Assembly (NCBI RefSeq): GCF_950295315.1
Contig: NC_080179.1
Coordinates: 67,387,961-67,451,960 of the forward strand
Reading direction: 5' to 3'
Origin: Erinaceus europaeus
Taxonomy: Eukaryota; Chordata; Mammalia; Eulipotyphla; Erinaceidae
Length of the DNA stretch: 64,000 nucleotides
Every line of letters starts with the position of its first letter. The stretch's first letter is position 1. Position numbers and translations under genes: made by a program. The notes below the pieces were generated by a model, which worked only from the letters and a program-made list of their open reading frames with translations, was not told the origin of the DNA and did not search any database. Below are positions 32,290-44,033 of the stretch, in pieces.

Positions 32290-32415
32290 CCCCCTTCCTT
32301 CTCTCTTTCCCTCTCTCTCCCTCTCCTTCTCTCGTCCCCTCTTCCTCTCCCTCTCTCTCTGCCTATTCTGTTTTTATTCAAAAAAAAAGAAAGAAAAGAA
32401 AAGGAAAGAAGGAAA
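32290..32415. repeat. Low-complexity CT tract followed by A-rich tract
   Basis: CTTCCTTCTCTCTTTCCC continuing to CTCTCTCTGCC, then an A/G-rich AAAGAAAGAAAAG run. It may be the tail of a SINE whose head is lost. Confidence 0.7.
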
Positions 32416-32666
32416 AAAGTAATCATTATTTCGTTTCTGTTCCAATTTCAGCATTTTAAAAGCTACATCATACAGAGACTGAATGAACCAAATATCCTTC
32501 AGTTATATTAACTTTCCATTATATCATTTATATCTACTTTCTATTAAATAGCACTTCTACTTTCTAGTTATGTGAACTTGGGCAATTTTTACTTCTGTGT
32601 GTCTGAATTTCCTTATCTGCAAAATTGAGTTTGACTGATTTTAATACTTGTCCAATAGGGTCTTTT
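32416..32666. other. Unassigned sequence
   Basis: Nothing recognised. Confidence 0.4.
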
Positions 32667-32878
32667 AAGGACTGAATGGCACACCTGGTTGAGTGCACAT
32701 ACTAGAGTGCACAAGGACCCGGGTTCAAGCCCCCTTCCCCACCTGCAGGGGGAAAGTTTCACAAGTGGTGAAGCAGAGCTGCAGGTGTCTCTGTCTCTTT
32801 CCCTCTCTATCTCCCTCTCCTCTTTCAATTTCTCTCTGTTTCTATCCAATAAATAAAAAATAAACAAAATATAAAAAG
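32667..32878 (+). repeat. SINE-A, head slightly truncated
   Basis: TGGCACACCTGGTTGAGTGC, ACCCGGGTTCAAGCCCCC, ATCCAATAAATAAAAAATAA tail. Confidence 0.92.
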
Positions 32879-33759
32879 ACAACTTTTGACAGATGAATCA
32901 TGTGGGTTATCAGTTGGGCCCACTATATATACAGTTGTATGTTTGTTAATCATAAAGAATGTATAAATTTTGTGTGAACTAATCCCAATACTTTTTTCAC
33001 ATATACAGCTAATTTAGAAGGCATTCTTATAGCAAATAACATTTTACTCAGAACTGCATTTAAATCTCACTTTTTAAATCCTTCCTTGCAGTGTTACTAA
33101 ATTATTGTTAGTATAATATTCAAGCAAAGTTGTCTAAGGCTGCATATCTAGCACATAACAAAATCAGGTTTAAGAATCATTGTTCGATGTTTGGAAAGTT
33201 TATCTGGTTTCTGTTTATGCCTTAATGTCCCCACAGATGACAGCAGTTTTTCAGATCTTATTTCTCTTTTTTATTTTTTTTTCAGTTAATGTCACAAATC
33301 CCAAACCAATTATAATTTTTATTCTCCTAAATCTATACAATCATTAGTCACCATGATCAGGTCTTTTTTCTCTTAAAAAGCCATTTAGTAGGACTGTATT
33401 ATAGCTTGAAAGTCATTTTTTTTTTTTCTGGTCTATTTAGGAAAGCTATTTCCTTAAGAGAACATGAATGAAGGGCTGTGGAAAGCAACATATCTTGTCA
33501 TGAGGGAACAAACTCATTAAAACTATCCTAAAATTTAAAGAACTAAATTTCTAGACCTTTTATATCGGAGTAAGCAAAATTATTGTGCGTTCTACTGAGC
33601 AATTTTCAGCATGTTAGTAATATTTTGCCAGATAAATAATTGCTATATGTGATTTACTTCATAAAAATTTTATACTATACTTGTATGGTTGATTCTTTTG
33701 GATACCTGGCAAAACTTTATTTAAATATTCTTTTCACTTTTGATAGAAAATAAATTTTT
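32879..33759. other. Unassigned AT-rich sequence
   Basis: No gene or repeat recognised. Confidence 0.45.
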
Positions 33760-33885
33760 GGTGGCTAGGGCAAAATGATCAGCTAGGATACATTGTACTT
33801 GCATACTCCCAGTTCAAGCCCAGTGTCCCATGTACCACAGTGGTCCTCTGTATTCTCCTTCTCTTTGTTTTTCTCTCTCTCATGT
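33760..33885 (+). repeat. Old SINE (D-like)
   Basis: GGTGGCTAGGGCAAAATGATC head, CCAGTTCAAGCCCAGTG, CTTCTCTTTGTTTTTCTC. Confidence 0.45.
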
Positions 33886-34267
33886 GAGATAGAGTATATT
33901 TGAGTAAGAAATCCTCTGAGTATAGCTCTGTATACAAAGGTAAAATAAAACATTATAAAGGCCCAGAAGATGAGAGTAGTTCCCATGAAGCAGTTGTTCT
34001 GAAGCAATTCCCATTCTCTCTGGAACCTCAATAATGAATTTTCACAGTAACAATTCTGATTTTTAATTGTGGTTATCACTGGAAGGTAGGGTCACAGGAC
34101 AGAGGTGGTAGGTAGTGTGGAACTATACCCTATACAAGCTTGGAAACCATCCTTAAAAAAAAACAAAAAAACAGAGTTCTAGTTATCCAGTAAAAAGAAA
34201 AAAAACATCAGAATGTAGAGATTTGTAAAAGTATTTTGGTAGAAAAGAGATGATCTTTTTAAAGAAT
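33886..34267. other. Unassigned sequence
   Basis: Nothing recognised; A-rich at 34155-34205. Confidence 0.4.
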
Positions 34268-34278
34268 ATTGAAAATTG

Positions 34279-34397
34279 AGGGCGGGGGTAGATAGCATAA
34301 TAGTTATGCAAGGAGACTCTCATGCCTGAGGCTCCAAAGTCCCAGGTTCAATCCTCCACACCACCATAAAACCAGAGCTGGTTTGGATTAAAAAAAA
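34279..34397 (+). repeat. SINE-E
   Basis: GGGCGGGGGTAGATAGCATAATAGTTATGC, CATGCCTGAGGCTCC, CAGGTTCAATCCTCC. ATTGAAAATTGA and ATTGAAATTTGA flank it. Confidence 0.85.
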
Positions 34398-34400
34398 ATT

Positions 34401-35217
34401 GAAATTTGACAGACACAAAATGATATCATGACAGTGTACCTGTACCATAATAGGTTGACTGGAATTATTCTTTACCTTTCTGCTAATTAAGAGGGGGGAT
34501 ATCACTATTTAATTTATTGTTTAATTTTTATGTGTGTCTTAATAGTGGTCTATAAGATTATAAAATTACGGGAGTATAGTGTCACGTCACACACCAACAA
34601 ATTTCTGCCCCCCCAAGCAATAGCAAATACAGCTCTCACACAGTACTGCTTTAGTTTTGAATGTTTTTCTTCAAACATGGTTAACTTTTTTTTTAAGTTT
34701 CACATTTTAAGAGGTAAATATTTGTTACTTAGAAAATTAGTTATGACAAATATATTAGTTCCTTAAAACTACCTAAATGAGATGTTTTGCTTTCTTACCT
34801 TTTCATCATGATGACTTGATGAAAATAACACATACTTTCACCTATTCATTAGGTTGGCTATCGTTTTCCTGTTTTCAGTGAACTTTGCTCTGCTCTATTT
34901 GACTCAAAATGCAAGTAAATGACCAGCAATTATGCTAAGTGAAGTGGATGTGAAAGTAGCCTTTGTGCACTGTAAAATATCTTATGACTGTACTGTCCAT
35001 TCTTCAACTCTAAGGCTATGTTTTACTGTCCAGTGTTCCTTAAAGAATAATTGCATCTTAATATGAAAGGCTGTGTGTGAACTGGATGGCTTGGACAAAA
35101 GTAAATCAGACATCGGGTACACAGATAGAGGAGGAGGGTTATGAAGATTTGGGTGTGGAGCAACTTTAAACCTGAAACAAATGCAACTTTCTAGTCTCAT
35201 CATTAATTTTTCTACTC
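34401..35217. other. Unassigned AT-rich sequence
   Basis: No gene or repeat recognised. Confidence 0.45.
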
Positions 35218-35220
35218 GTG

Positions 35221-35372
35221 TGGTCTGGGAGGCGGCACAGTAAGTAGATAAAGCCTTGGACTCTCAAGCATGAGATTCAGAGTTCAATCCCCAGCAGCAC
35301 ATGTACCAGAGTGATGTCTGGTTCTTTCTATCTCTTCTCCTACCTTTCTCATTGTTAAGTAAATAAAATTTT
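35221..35372 (+). repeat. SINE-C, clear copy
   Basis: GGTCTGGGAGGCGGCACAG, GACTCTCAAGCATGAGATTC, GAGTTCAATCCCCAGCAG (B box), CCAGAGTGATGTCTGGTTC (a short inverted repeat), A-tail. Confidence 0.88.
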
Positions 35373-35536
35373 AATTTTTTTCTTTTTAGTTTTTTGCCTT
35401 AAGTCTAGTAGATTTTTGAAGTGTTTTTCCTAACTTTAACACACTCAGGTCCATTATAAGCACTCCTAAAACATTTAAGAAACAGGCTGAACAGCATGAG
35501 CTTTATGGTGATAGGATGTTTTTCCAATTTTTTAAT

Positions 35537-35807
35537 TCTTTATATATATTTATTTATTCCCTTTCATTGCCTTTTTTATTGTTGTAGTTATTATTGATTT
35601 TGTTGTTGGATAGGACAGAGAGAAATGGAGAGAGGAGGGGAAGACAGCAAGGGATAGAAGAAGAGAGACACCTGCAGACCTGCTTCACCGCTTGTGTAGT
35701 GACTTCTCCTACAGGTGGGGAGCCGGGGCTCAAACCTGGTTCCTTATGCCGGTCCTTGAGCTTTGTGCCACATGTGCTTAACCACATGTGCGCTACCGCC
35801 TGACTCC
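35537..35807 (-). repeat. SINE-B without module
   Basis: TATTCCCTTTCATTGCC, GTTGTTGGATAGGACAGAG, head end GCTACCGCCTGACTCCC with CACATGTG duplicated in the head. Confidence 0.9.
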
Positions 35808-36264
35808 CAAGAAAATAATTTTACAATGTGAATTGACAATGGGGGCAGAAGAAACAGAATTCAGAAAGTATTATTATTTAAATGAAAAACACTTGTTAGG
35901 ACGCTTGAACCTGGGAGAATGCTAGAAAGGTGTGTGTGTAATCAACACTGTCCACTGCCTAGATCGAGAACCCTTGTGAAATGAGTTAGGGGTGATTTTG
36001 AGGATGACAGCACAAAAATCATGACTGATTATCCAAGATGCCAAAAAGGTTATCAAAGAACATGCTCGTTTTATTTAGATATGTCTGCCAGATAACTGGA
36101 GATAGAATGTTGCCAAAGTAGTTATCTCCTGTTCACAGAGAGATACATGAGAGAAGAGCGTTGATCATCTAGATATAAACTGCTAACATACAGGCAGTTT
36201 CTAGTAGGTCTTATAAGGGAGGAGGATATATCCAGAGGAAGAGACTGCTAAGAACTAAAACAAG
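35808..36264. other. Unassigned sequence
   Basis: Nothing recognised. Confidence 0.4.
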
Positions 36265-36445
36265 GTCCTCGGGCGGTAGCGCAGCGGGTTAAACGCACGT
36301 GGCGCAAAGCAGAAGGACCGGAGTAAGGATCCTGGTTCGAGTCCCGGACTCCCCACCGCAAGGGAGTTGATTCAAGGCGGTGAAGCAGGTCTGCAGGTGT
36401 CTGTCTTTCTCTCCTCCTCTCTGTCTTCCCCTTCCTGATCTTCCT
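36265..36445 (+). repeat. SINE-B, 3'-truncated
   Basis: CCTCGGGCGGTAGCGCAGCGG and GGTTCGAGTCCCGG are well preserved. The CAA-rich tail is absent. Confidence 0.9.
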
Positions 36446-36486
36446 TCTCATATTTTAACATCTCTGAATCTGTATTATAATTTTCT

Positions 36487-36820
36487 TTTTTTCTATTTTT
36501 TCTTTTTTGCCTCCAGGGTTATTGCTAGGGTTCAGTGCCCGCACTATGAACCCACTGCTCCTGGAGGCTAATTTTTTCCCTTTTGTTGCCCTTGTTGTTT
36601 CTATTGTTGTTATTGTCATTGCTGTCATTGTTGTTGGATAGGACAGAGTAAAATAGAGAGAGAAGGGAAGACAAAGATAGACACCTACAGACCTGCTTCA
36701 CCGCTTGTGAAGCTACCCCCCCCTGCATGTGGAGAGCCAGGGGCTCTAACCCGGGTACTTAGGCGGTCCTTGCGCTTTGAGCCATGTGCGCTTAACCTGC
36801 TGCGCTTCCGCCCGGCCCCC
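36487..36820 (-). repeat. SINE-B with 60-bp module and target duplication
   Basis: Module at 36509-36568 (GCCTCCAGG ... CCTGGAGGC). TATTATAATTTTCT (36473) and CATTATAATTTTCT (36823) flank the copy. Confidence 0.95.
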
Positions 36821-36839
36821 TGCATTATAATTTTCTATC

Positions 36840-37044
36840 TAGCATTTTAGATTTGGTGAAAACACAGTAACTTTTTTCTCTTGGTTCTATACTTTGCTTA
36901 TCATTCCAGGACATGAAGCTTTTGTAATTTTTTTTTTAATTAGCCTCTTATTTAGGGATTAGAATGTTTTCTTGTTGTTTATTCTGATGTTTGCCTTTTG
37001 CTCTTTGTTTAACTTCTCAGTGTTACCATGGCTTGTTGATGACT

Positions 37045-37103
<59 letters not shown>

Positions 37104-37328
37104 GCTTTAATGTGGTCACTTGATTTTGTAAAATGGTTATTACATCATGACAGTAAATAATGGCTAACATCTTTCTTTTGCCTTTTTAATCCATCCTCTA
37201 TATAGTAAAATCATAGTCATCTAAAATGTAAATGTGATCATGACAGGCATGTAGGTGGTATGTAAGTTGTTATGATATTTGCTTAGCAGAAATGTTCTTT
37301 CTGAGTTTTTGTCTTCCTACACAGATGT
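36840..37328. other. Unassigned AT-rich sequence with (GT)n
   Basis: Carries a GT microsatellite at 37046-37104. Nothing else recognised. Confidence 0.5.
37046..37104. repeat. (GT)n microsatellite
   Basis: About 29 GT units with one TTT interruption. Confidence 0.97.
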
Positions 37329-37344
37329 AAAGACTCAGCTTTGG

Positions 37345-37524
37345 GGGCTGGGTGGTAGTGCAGCTGGTTGAGTGCCCATCTTACAGTGCACAGGAACCCA
37401 GGTCAGAGCCCCCAGTCCCCCCACCCGCAGGGGGAAAACAGGGCTGCAGTTGTCTCTGTCTTCCCCTGCCTTCTCCATTTCTGTCTCTATCCAATAAATA
37501 AATAAAGATAATAAAAATTTTTAA
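37345..37524 (+). repeat. SINE-A with perfect 16-bp target duplication
   Basis: GGGCTGGGTGGTAGTGCAGC head, ATCCAATAAATAAATAAAG tail. AAAGACTCAGCTTTGG is exact at 37329 and 37525. About 14 bases of the body (AAGCTTCACGAGTGGT region) are deleted. Confidence 0.96.
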
Positions 37525-37794
37525 AAAGACTCAGCTTTGGTTTCATGTTGGAAGACTTGTCTTCAATCTCAAAGGCATTTATAGCATAATCCAGTAGCCC
37601 CCTTAGTCTGACCTCCTTTCAGCATTTACTATACGGAACCTTTTTGTCTTGTGCTGCCTTATTTATTTTCTTTTTCTCCTGTTAAGCTTAGTTAAGGTCT
37701 GGGACTGTAGCTAACAGAAGCAGTAGCTGCCAGTCAATATGTCAGTAACTATTGACAGAATAAATAATACTGTGATGTGTTTTTAAAATATTTT

Positions 37795-38450
37795 CAATTT
37801 TTTTTTCTTTCTATTAGTGATTTAACAGAGTTTTACAAAAGTATAAGATTTCAGTGTTATAATATCACACCCATATTGGTAGCTGTAAGTGACCACACCC
37901 TCCACCAAACTTCTATACCACCACCACCATAGTTCTCACAAAATCCAAGGCGGTTTGGTTAACTTTTTTTCAGTTATCTGTATAACACTTATGCATGAAA
38001 CCATCTAGTAGTCAGTCATCATTTGTTTGTCTTAGCATGATCACCTGCAGTTCCATCTATATTGTTCCATGTGGAGTCTTTTGATTGAAGAAGAGCATTC
38101 CACTGAATACGTATACATATACGTATACGTATACATATACATATACACTGTACCTTCTTTATCCAGTCCTCTTCCATTGGGCATTTAGTTTGCTTCCATA
38201 TTATGACTGTTATAAATAGTACAATATATGAACATAGAGGTGTGTATCTATGTTGGATATATGCCTAAGATTAATATCGCTGAGTTATGAGTTATTTCCA
38301 TTTCCATTTGTTTCAGGACTTTCCATAAGGGCTCTACTAGTGTCCACTCCCAACAACTGCGTATCAGGGTTGCACTTTCTCCACATCCTCTCCAATATTG
38401 TCAACTCTTGATTTGTTGCTATAAGCCATTCTCTCTGGAGCATACCTATA
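37795..38450 (-). mobile_element. Old L1: 3'UTR into ORF2 end
   Basis: TTAGTGATTTAACAGAGTTTTAC, CATACCACCACCACC, GCATGATCACCTGCAG, then GTTTGCTTCCATATTATGAC and TTCCATTTGTTTCAGGAC follow the antisense ORF2 C-terminus order seen at 41300-41750. Confidence 0.75.
38107..38146. repeat. Palindromic purine-pyrimidine repeat
   Basis: Alternating TACGTATACATA units, a self-complementary AT-rich tract inside the old L1. Confidence 0.85.
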
Positions 38451-38505
38451 TTCATACTTTATTTATACTTTTATATTTATACACGTATATAGAGATGTTA
38501 CTTCT

Positions 38506-39305
38506 TTTTTTTAATTTTTAAGTTTCTTTTTTAATTAATTAATTAATTTAAGAAAGGAGACATTAACAAAACCAAAGAATAAGAGGGGTACAATTCCACA
38601 CAATTCCCATAACCTGATCTCCACATCCCACCCCCTCCCCTGATAGCCTTCCCATTCTCTATCTCTCTGGGAGTATGGATCCAGGGTGGTTGTGGGATGC
38701 AGAGGGTGGAAGGTCTGGCTTCTGTAATTGCTTCCCCGCTGAACATGGGTGTTTACTGGTCGATCCATACTCCCAGTCTGCCTCTCTCTTTCCCTAGTAG
38801 GGACACATTGGTGGGGTCTTCAGTCCAGGGAAGCCTGGCCGGCATCCTGATGACATTTGGAACCTGGTGGCTGAAAAGAGAGTTAACATACAAAGCCAAA
38901 CAAATTGTTGAGCAATCATGGACCCAAAGCTTGGAATAGTGGAGAGGAAGTGTTAGGGGGTACTCACTGCAAACTCTAGTGTACTTCTACTTTCAGGTAT
39001 ATATTTGCCCTAGTTTATGGATACGTGTGAACATATGCTCTCAGAGAACCTGGTCTATATCTAGGTTTTGGGACTTTGTTAGAAAGTGAACCACCTGGGA
39101 TGGAATTAGAGAATACCATGAAAGGAAAGGTCTCACCCGAGTGATGAAGCTGAAGGGTTGTCATTCCACACCTGAAGTCTCTGGACACAGTCTGAAGTGA
39201 AGCATGTTGAGGTGGCAATCGTTGTGTGGATTAGGTTGCGATCGGCAGATGCAATATTATTTGATATGGATTGGGAGAGGCATATGGGAAAGTGGGCCCT
39301 ATCCA
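38506..39305 (-). mobile_element. L1 3'UTR, 'AAGAAAGGAGACATTAAC' subfamily
   Basis: Poly-T and a TTAA repeat precede AAGAAAGGAGACATTAAC. About 33 bases are missing after CCCTAGTAGGG. It continues to GAAAGTGGGCCC, where the family sequence stops. Confidence 0.88.
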
Positions 39306-39637
39306 CTGTGACTGTGATTGCAAAAAAAAGTATCTTTCCTCTCCCCAGACAGCAGTGCACACAGAGTGCTCACGGGTGAAAAATGAAGTGCAGCAAAGCC
39401 CCGAACTCTGGTGATGTGGGGGTCCAAAGCATGAGCGGAACAAATATCCTCTCTTTAGCCCAATTGCAACCTTTTGCTAATCTGTGAATGAGATTTACAA
39501 CAAAAGGAAAGCAAAGAAATATGTTACTCCCTAAGAGAGAAAATATTTTCATATTGTCCATTTATATTTTCTATTGGAGGACTAGTGGTTTCCAGTAAAT
39601 ACAGGTTTTGATCCATGTGTAAAATTTCTCAGTTTTC
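39306..39637. other. Unassigned sequence
   Basis: Begins GTGACTGTGATTGC, with a splice-acceptor-like TTTCCTCTCCCCAG at 39336-39349. It is not L1 or SINE as far as I can see, and no protein is recognisable. Confidence 0.4.
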
Positions 39638-39711
39638 AGGAGCCGTAGGGTAGGTAGCACACCTGGTTGAGTACACATGTTACAATGTGCAAGGACCTGA
39701 GTTCAACCACT
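39638..39711 (+). repeat. SINE-A head fragment
   Basis: GGTAGGTAGCACACCTGGTTG, then CAAGGACCTGAGTTCAACC, cut short. Confidence 0.7.
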
Positions 39712-39795
39712 ATTTATAGACTTTTCCCATATTTGGGAACTACTTTCTTCCCTGATCCAGCTTTTTAGTCCTATTTTCAACTCTGACACCATCAT
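39712..39795 (+). mobile_element. L1 3'UTR scrap, plus strand
   Basis: TTCCCATATTTGGGAACTAC, then CTGATCCAGCTTTTTAGTCC is the reverse complement of the GAGTAGCTCCC ... AAATATGGGAAAG section of minus copies, and parallels 53640-53715. Confidence 0.7.
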
Positions 39796-39824
39796 CATCA
39801 TTTAAAAGATGAAAGGAATAATCT

Positions 39825-42650
39825 TTTTTTAAAAAATTTATTTATTTAAGAAAGGAGACATTAACAAAAGCATAGAATAAGAGGGGTACAATTCCGCACA
39901 ATTCCCATCACCCGATCTCCATATCCCATCCCCTCCCCTGATAGCCTTGCCATTCTCTGTCTCTCTGGGAGTATGGATCCAGGATCGTTGTGGGTTGCAG
40001 AGGGTGGAAGGTCTGGCTTCTGTAATTGCTTCCCTGCTGAACATGGGCGTTGAGTGGTCGATCCATACTCCCAGTCTGCCTCTGTCTTTCCCTAGTAGGG
40101 TGGGGCTCTGAGGAAGCGGAGCTCCAGTACACATTGATGGGGTCGTCTGTCCAGGGAAGTCTGGTCAGCATCTTGCTGGCATCTGGAACCTGGTGGCTGA
40201 AAAAAGCGTTAACATACAAAGCCAAACAAATTGTTGAACAATCATGGACCTAAAGACTGGAATAGTGCAGATGAAGTGTTGGGGGGTATTCCCTGCATGC
40301 TCTCGTGTACTTCTGCTTTCAGGTATATAGTTTTCCCCTAGTTTATGGGCACGGGTGAACCTATGCTCTATCTCAGGGGACCTGGACTGTATCTAGGTTT
40401 GGGGCCTTTATTGGGGAATGGAACACCTGGAATGGAATTAGAGAATACTATGAAAGGAAAGGTCTCACCCGAGTGATGAAGCTGAAGGGTTATCATTCCA
40501 CACCTGAAGTGTCTGGTCACAGTCTGAAGTGAAGCATGCTGGGGTGGCACTCTTTGCGTTGATTAGGTTGCAATCCGCAAATGAATATTATTTGATTTGA
40601 ATTGAGAGCAACATGCAGAAAAGTGGGCCCACCCTAAGGTTCCAGGACTGGGGAAAATATATGCTCTATAGTGGAAATGTGAGGTTCCTGTTGTCTTAGG
40701 GTTCAAGAAGACAATGGATAGTTATTGTTATCATCACATGATTTGGTGATAGGGTTAACTTTGGAAAGTCCCTTTGAATAGGGTTTGGGGTATAGTACCC
40801 AGCATCTTGTGTATAGCTGTGCTACCAGTTGCTTCTGTTCTCCCTGGTCTAGGCTTTTGGGAGTGACAATATATCAATGACAGCCTATGTATTAAAAAGA
40901 CTCAGTCTGTGTTTTAAGAAGTTCTAGACATATCATCAGTTTTTCGCCTGTCATATTAATTCAATGGTGGTTTATATGTTTACACTTTAATAGGAGTGTA
41001 CATAAACACCACTCCCACCACCAAAAGACTGTGTTCCATCCCCACCACCCAGCCCCGCCCACCCACCCTTCGCTGTGCCTGGAAGCCCAATGGCCACCCT
41101 CCCCTTCACCACAGTGTTTTTACATTGGTGGCCTGCTCTCAGTTTAATCAGATCCTGCTTTTAGTTTCCCTTTCTGTTCTTCTTCCTCAACTTCTGTTGA
41201 TGAGTGGGACATCCCATACTCATCTTTATCTTTCTGACTTAGCTGACTTAACATAATTCCTTCTAGCTCTGTCCAAGATGGGTCAGATAAGGTGGGCTCA
41301 TTGTTCTTAATAGCTGCATAGTATTCCATTGTGTGTATGTACCACAGCTTTCTCAGCCACTCATCTGCTGTTGGGCATCTGGGTTCCTTCCAGGTTTTAG
41401 CTATTATGAATTGTGCTGCTAGGAACATAGATGTACACACATCTTTTTGGTTGGGTATTATGGAATCCTTGGGGTATATCCTCCCCAGGAGAGGAATTAC
41501 TGGGTTATATGGAAGTTCTATGTCTAGCCTGGTAAGAGCTCTCCAGACTGCTCTCCAGAGAGGCTGGACCAATTTACATTCCCACCAGCAGTGCAGGAAG
41601 GCTTCCTCTGTCCCCACAGCCTCTCCAGCTTTTGTTGCTGCTGTCCTTTTTGATGTGTGCCATTCTCACAGGAGTGAGGTGTATCTCAGTGTTGTCTTTA
41701 TTTGCATCTCTCTGACAATCAGCGACCTGGAGCAGTTTTCCATGTTTGTTAGCCTTTTGGATCTCCTCTGAAGTGAATGTCTTGCTCATATCCTCTGCCC
41801 ATTTTTGGATGGGGTCATTTGCTTTTTTGGTGCTAAGTTTGTTGAGTTCTCTGTATATTTTGGTGATTAGTCTCTTGTCTTGATGTTTGGCATGTGAAGA
41901 TCTTCTCCCATTCTGTGAGGGGTCTCTTTGTTTGTGTGATAGTTTCTTTGGCTGTGCAGAAGCTTTTCAATTTGATGTAGTTCCATTGGTTTGCTTCTGC
42001 TTTAGTCTTCCTTGCAATTGGGTTTGTTTCATCCAAGATGTCCTTGAGGTTTAGGTGGGAAAGTGTTTCACCAAAGTTTTCCTCTAAGTAATAGTTTCTG
42101 ATCTGACATCCAGGTCTTTGATCCATTTGGAGTTGATTTTGTTTCTGGTGAGATAAGGTAGTTCAGTTTCATTCTTCTGCATGTTATAACCCAGTTTTCC
42201 CAGCACCATTTATTGAAGAGAGCCTCCTTCTTCCATTTAATGCTTTAGGCCCCCTTATCAAAGATTAGCTGTCCGTAGGTGTGGGGGTTTAGATCTGGGC
42301 TTTCAATTCTGTTCCGCTGGTCTGTGTGCCTATTTTTGTTCCAGTACCAGGCTGTTTTGATTGATGATGATGGCATTATAATACAGTTTGAGATCTGGGA
42401 GTGTGATGCCTCTGTTTCTGTTTCTTTTCCTCAAGATCATTTTGGCCATTCTAGGTGTTTTCTGGTTCCAGATAAATGAATGTAGTTTTTGTTCTATTTT
42501 CTTAAAGAATCTTGGTGGAACTTTGATAGGTATCGCATTAAATTTGTATATGGCTCTGGGTAGAGGAGAATATTCATTTTGATGATATTTATTCTTCCGA
42601 TCCATGAGCATGGGATGTCTTTCCATTTCTTGGTATCAGTTTCTATTCAA
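39825..42650 (-). mobile_element. L1 element: 3'UTR plus 3' part of ORF2
   Basis: This is the longest L1 here and the one that ties the 3'UTR repeat family to L1. From the reversed tail it runs through the 3'UTR, a C-rich tract near 41038-41070 (the G-rich tract of the sense strand), then ORF2 until GTTTCTATTCAA. GAATAATCT at 39816 and 42653, in similar AAG-rich context, looks like the target duplication, so this is a 5'-truncated retrotransposition. Confidence 0.93.
41144..42626 (-). pseudogene. L1 ORF2 C-terminal part, frameshifted
   Basis: ORF2 encodes the endonuclease/reverse transcriptase that copies L1 RNA at a nicked target. Here only the region after the RT core remains. Pieces, reading right to left on the minus strand: 42626-42330 ([29 protein letters not shown]), 42126-41833 (KTKAEANQWNYIKLKSFCTAK, PLTEWEKIF) and 41617-41144 (GTEEAFLHCWWEC, NPVIPLLGRIYPKD, KLWYIHTMEYYAAIKNNE). 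The HCWWEC segment is the C-terminal cysteine motif. Frameshifts separate the pieces and the endonuclease and RT catalytic parts are absent, so it is inactive. Confidence 0.92.
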
Positions 42651-42660
42651 GAGAATAATC

Positions 42661-43429
42661 TCAACCTGTAACGGCACCAACCTCTATCCTCAAAAGTATC
42701 AATATTCCCATCTTTGACTGGCATTTAAGATTCTATGAGAAGAATTATGCTCTCTATTACAGCAGGAAAGAATCATCAATTCAGTTTACAAGAAGATTTT
42801 TCTAGGTCGTCATGTCAATCATTTCATAAAATTAGTGGTTAAAAGAAATGGGGAAGGAGTGAAATGGCATAAATAATAGAAAAATATTGAAAAGTTACAC
42901 ACACTCAGTGTCTTGGGCTCATGATGCAGACATCAATTCAAATTTAACCTTCAAACACAAGTATCAGGGAACATGTCATCATTTTACTGAGCATCCAAGG
43001 TCAACTAATTACTTCTGCCTACTTGGGGAACAATAACACGATCATTATGAAACATACAAAGATCTGATATTGTATATACTACAATCTCAATATATAGGTT
43101 ATTTACTACAATATATAGGTTATATACTACAATATATAGGTTATTTTTTCATTTGGATGAATATTCCAAAGAGTATATATTATAATTGCGCTGCCTGAAG
43201 AAGTAAAGCAAAGGTAACATTAGAGAAGACACAGCAGAAGAACATTGCTAGCCTCCAGAAGACGTCTGTATACCCCGAGTCAAAAACTCCTCTCTCCTGG
43301 CAGGACTTTGATGGCCCCACTGGAAGTGGCTTCCTGCCATCACTGGAAATACATGGCTACACCTTCCTCTCAGGTCCTATGTGGAAAAAACTGAAGGATA
43401 GTGCACTCACCATACTGAAGCACCAATTT
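42661..43429. other. Unassigned sequence
   Basis: Holds a small tandem repeat (43074-43145) and a non-AT-rich stretch (43190-43420, with AGCCTCCAGAAGACGTCTG) that I cannot assign. Confidence 0.4.
43074..43145. repeat. Tandem repeat, about 23-bp unit, three copies
   Basis: Copies share ACTACAATATATAGGTTAT with small differences. Confidence 0.85.
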
Positions 43430-43905
43430 TTTTTTTAATTTTATAAGTGACTTAATATTGATTTATAAAACTATAAGGTAACGGGTATAATTCCATACCA
43501 TTCCCACCACCAGGGTTCTGTATCTCCATTCCCTCCATTGGAAGCCATAGTAGTTCTTCCAGACTGCAGATATGGGTTCACTATTATTTCTACAACAATC
43601 TACATTTACATACATGTCTACATTTACATACATCTGCCTATTCTTTCCATGGTCCTGTCTTCTCTTCCTTTCTAAGTCACACCTACACCTAGTACTACTT
43701 CCAAATGTCCCTCCCTCCTTCTTCTTCTTCTCTCTATGGGTACTAATAGAATTGGAGTTTAGAGCCCTCTGATCAGCTTCCCGCTATCATTTCTCCCCAT
43801 CTGGGAGGATAGACCAAAATTCTTTTTGAGGGTGCAGAAGGTGGGAGGTCTGGCTTCTGTAATTGCTTCTCCACTGTACATAGGCATTGGCAGGTCCATC
43901 CATCC
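43430..43905 (-). mobile_element. L1 3'UTR, older subfamily, upstream of the retrogene
   Basis: Poly-T, ATAAGTGACTTAATATTGATTTAT, CATACCATTCCCACCACCAGG, a doubled TCTACATTTACATACATG, then GGTGGGAGGTCTGGCTTCTG. Family sequence ends near CCATCCATCC. Confidence 0.8.
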
Positions 43906-44020
43906 AGACCTGCCTCAGAGAATGCCCTGGCCCACCATGCCCTGCCTCCCATGGCATGACCTCAGAGGAGTCCCGAGTGCAGCCCTCCCCCCACCCCTCC
44001 ACCTGCAAGCCTTCAGTCCC

Positions 44021-44033
44021 GTTGCCAAGCAAC
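44021..44033 (+). promoter_or_regulatory. X-box (RFX-type) palindrome
   Basis: GTTGCCAAGCAAC fits GTNRCC-N-RGYAAC exactly, the imperfect inverted repeat bound by RFX factors at ciliary and spermatogenic genes. It lies about 130 bases upstream of the ORF start. Confidence 0.6.

Noticed and set aside
41144..41617. 157-codon minus ORF as a host gene
   Set aside because: It is the C-terminal piece of L1 ORF2, next to other frameshifted pieces.
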